Assembly: GCA_026391455.1 (NCBI GenBank)
Contig: JAPLEH010000038.1
Coordinates: 20,368 to 84,367 of the forward strand
Length of the DNA: 64,000 nt
Source: Bacteroidota bacterium
Lineage (GTDB): Bacteria; Bacteroidota; Bacteroidia; Chitinophagales; Chitinophagaceae
Reading direction: 5' to 3'
Of this stretch, positions 62,750 through 64,000 are shown piece by piece; the first letter of the stretch is position 1; the number at the start of each line of letters is the position of its first letter. The position numbers were made by a program, and so were the translations under genes. The notes below the pieces were generated by a model that had not been told where the DNA came from, made no database searches, and saw only the letters and a program-made list of their open reading frames with translations.

Positions 62750-62816
62750 TTTTAACCGGACTGATACAAGCCCGGTTTTTCCCAAATCTCTACCCCACCC
62801 TACAAGCCGGTTAAAA
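62750..62816 (-). terminator. competing hairpins between AhpD-like and KorB-like genes
   Basis: On the minus strand, AACCGGCTTGTA (62812-62801) and AACCGGGCTTGTA (62777-62765) are near-identical direct repeats. Either can pair with CCGGTTAAAA (62759-62750): the inner forms a short hairpin with a 12-nt loop, the outer a 10-bp stem (with TTTT at 62816-62813). It may be the AhpD-like gene's terminator, or an attenuator-like switch. Confidence 0.5.
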
Positions 62817-62820
62817 TGGA

Positions 62821-63168
62821 TTATTCGGCTTTTCCCAATTCCTCCCAGTATTCTGCGGCCCGGCGGGTGTGGGGTATTACAATGGTGCCGCCCACGATAT
62901 TGGCCACGGCAAACACTTCATACATTTCTTCGGTGGTCACGCCCAGTTCATGGCTTTTACCCAGGTGGTATTTGATGCAATCGTCACAACGAAGCACCAT
63001 GCTGGCAACCAAACCCAGCAGTTCTTTCGTTTTTACGTCCAATGCGCCGGGGGCGTAGGTATTGGTATCAAGATTCCAAAGGCGTTTGATCACCAGGTTA
63101 TCTTTACTGAGTATTACATCGTTCATTCGGGTGCGGTAGTCATTGAATTCCTGTACAAGATTGCTCAT
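62821..63168 (-). CDS. carboxymuconolactone decarboxylase / AhpD-like protein
   Basis: Protein of 115 residues. The AhpD-type redox motif VLRCDDCIKYHLGKSHELG (about 57-75) has CxxC and the downstream His. KELLGLVASMVLR before it, and EMYEVFAVANIVGG after it, complete the CMD fold. It may reduce peroxides with a partner or buffer redox state; the decarboxylase name is only of family origin. TACTTTTG at 63192-63185 with TTG 18 nt upstream is a weak promoter. Confidence 0.88.
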   Translation of the reverse strand: MSNLVQEFNDYRTRMNDVILSKDNLVIKRLWNLDTNTYAPGALDVKTKELLGLVASMVLRCDDCIKYHLGKSHELGVTTEEMYEVFAVANIVGGTIVIPHTRRAAEYWEELGKAE

Positions 63169-63302
63169 AGTAGTATTTTAACCTCAAAAGTAGAAAAAGC
63201 TGCCTTTCATCAAGGCGATGGCCGGTAATACCAACATTTCTTTATTTTCAGGTCCTGTGCCTGTCCATCTATTAACAATTATTATCATAAAATGATCGCC
63301 AC

Positions 63303-63749
63303 ATGCCACTGTTTGTAAAAAGATTCCGTCTGTCCACTATGCTCCATCAAAAGAAGATATTCGCCATAGGCGGGCTTTGCCTGTTTGTTTGGCTGGGTGT
63401 GGCGGCTATAAAGCCCCCGGCGCAGAAAATAAGGAATCTGAAAGTACTTCCGCAGGACATCAGCGATAAGAGGCTTGACAGTATCATGCAAACCTATAAT
63501 AAGGCACTGGGTGTTAATTGTTCCTTTTGCCATGTAAAGCCCCGGTTCAATATCGGGAATAGAGACAGCCTGGATTATGTATCAGATGCAGAGCCCATGA
63601 AGGAAAACGCACGAAAGATGATGCAAATGACGATACATCTCAATAAAACCTATTTCAACTTTGAAGGAAATCAACAGCCTGATTATTTACTGAAAGTGGT
63701 GACCTGTAAAACCTGTCATAAGGGAGAACCTTTTCCGCCGGAAGATTAA
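63303..63749 (+). CDS. di-haem cytochrome c family protein
   Basis: Protein of 148 residues from ATG 63303; ATG 63339 (MLHQKKIFAIGG) is an alternative. One N-terminal hydrophobic helix (about 17-36) works as signal or anchor. Two haem attachment sites are CSFCH (about residues 74-78) and CKTCH (about 137-141). The sequence between resembles the reaction-centre cytochrome c subunit-like family seen in non-photosynthetic Bacteroidota. It likely carries electrons in the periplasm. It is divergent from the AhpD-like gene. Confidence 0.88.
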   Translation: MPLFVKRFRLSTMLHQKKIFAIGGLCLFVWLGVAAIKPPAQKIRNLKVLPQDISDKRLDSIMQTYNKALGVNCSFCHVKPRFNIGNRDSLDYVSDAEPMKENARKMMQMTIHLNKTYFNFEGNQQPDYLLKVVTCKTCHKGEPFPPED

Positions 63750-63752
63750 ACA

Positions 63753-63835
63753 GCCAGTAAAAAGCTACAAGCGGCAAGCTTCAAGCTTTGAACAGCCAGC
63801 TAAGAGCTGCGAGCCACTAGCTGCGAGCCATTGCT
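63753..63835. repeat. word-like intergenic repeat (AGCTGCGAGCC type)
   Basis: Made of short related words: AAGCTACAAGCGGCAAGCTT, CAAGCTTTGAACAGCCAGCT, then AGCTGCGAGCCACTAGCTGC and GAGCC. It lies between the cytochrome gene and the IS end, is non-coding, and is similar in style to the block at 54099-54255 though not in sequence. Confidence 0.6.
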
Positions 63836-63866
63836 GTCCGGGGAAAGGCTATAATTTTTAAAAAAC

Positions 63867-63886
63867 AGGGGCCTTTTAAGGCCCCT
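63867..63886 (+). other. hairpin upstream of the IS4-like transposase
   Basis: AGGGGCC-TTTTAA-GGCCCCT, 7-bp stem, followed by TTGGTTATTTTTAG. It could be the terminator of the cytochrome gene or part of the left end of the IS element; insertion sequences often carry a hairpin near the end to block read-through. Confidence 0.5.
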
Positions 63887-63923
63887 TTGGTTATTTTTAG
63901 TTTACCACAACAAAAAAATAGCC

Positions 63924-64000
63924 ATGAGTAAAGGTAGTTTTTTTACCGGACAGCCGATTTTTAACCAAGTACTTTCTTTTATCTCCCGCGGTGAGATCGC
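63924..64000 (+). mobile_element. IS4-family (DUF4372-type) transposase, N-terminal start, cut by edge
   Basis: The final 77 nt encode MSKGSFFTGQPIFNQVLSFI then SRGEI. This matches the conserved N terminus (SxFFSGQPxFxQLLxxI) of IS4-family transposases with the DUF4372 domain. The rest and the right end lie outside the window. The left end must be between about 63836 and 63923; I cannot define an inverted repeat without the other end. Confidence 0.75.

Noticed and set aside
1..64000. tRNA, rRNA, CRISPR or prophage genes
   Set aside because: Read-through of the intergenic regions showed no cloverleaf-like blocks, rRNA motifs, spacer arrays or phage structural genes; a covariance-model search would be decisive.

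Overview
The window reads as an ordinary chromosome segment of a Bacteroidota bacterium, most likely family Chitinophagaceae or a close relative. The evidence is a C-terminal type IX secretion (T9SS) sorting domain, several promoters of the Bacteroidota type (TTG, 19-20 nt, TAnnTTTG), scarce Shine-Dalgarno sequences, and families common in this phylum (DUF4197, DUF2911, DUF5009-type acyltransferase, TIGR02757, CDGSH). No rRNA, tRNA, CRISPR array or complete mobile element was seen. An IS4-like transposase is cut by the right edge and an ECF sigma factor by the left edge.

Layout. 0-6 kb: sigma factor, gmk, a CNNM/CorC-like membrane protein, tatC, rpiB and a secreted M28 peptidase. 5.6-13.2 kb: small secreted proteins (one built of nine RREDVRD-like heptads, two PepSY-like paralogues, two DUF2911 paralogues), a deoxyhypusine-synthase-like enzyme, a hydrolase and acpH. 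13.2-18.2 kb: R2K ATP-grasp, asnB, a Cys/Met-metabolism PLP enzyme and TIGR02757. 18.2-26.5 kb: lipase, fatty acid hydroxylase, FAH hydrolase plus flavin reductase, OmpA-like lipoprotein, two DUF4197 proteins and a beta-barrel protein. 26.6-33.6 kb: lysS, then a minus-strand run with SDR, AKR, lptC, an outer-membrane protein, coaX and a LON-domain protein. 33.7-45.6 kb: a surface-glycan region (five glycosyltransferases, a SAM methyltransferase and an FkbM methyltransferase). It is interrupted by meaB/CDGSH, a 621-residue glycine-rich T9SS cargo and an AbiE-type toxin-antitoxin pair whose toxin gene is broken. 45.7-63.9 kb: typA, hydrolase, an AT-rich stretch of three orphan genes, DUF5009 acyltransferase, a Tat-exported Gfo/Idh protein, a FabH-like synthase, a lipid kinase, a membrane patatin, heme A synthase, rnhB, a YciO-like protein, a cupin-like protein, an unpaired 2-oxoacid:ferredoxin oxidoreductase beta subunit, an AhpD-like protein, a di-haem cytochrome c and the edge of an IS element.

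Most of the window is housekeeping or envelope genes. The strongest unusual signals are: (1) the AbiEi-type repressor gene with a perfect 18-bp inverted repeat across its start region, followed by a toxin gene carrying a frameshift and a nonsense codon; (2) an acpH that appears to begin at CTG; (3) a deoxyhypusine-synthase-like protein in which the catalytic lysine position is glycine; (4) the heptad-repeat secreted protein; (5) the glycine-rich T9SS protein inside the glycan region; (6) word-like intergenic repeats and several unexplained palindromes. I found no convincing wholly new multi-gene system.
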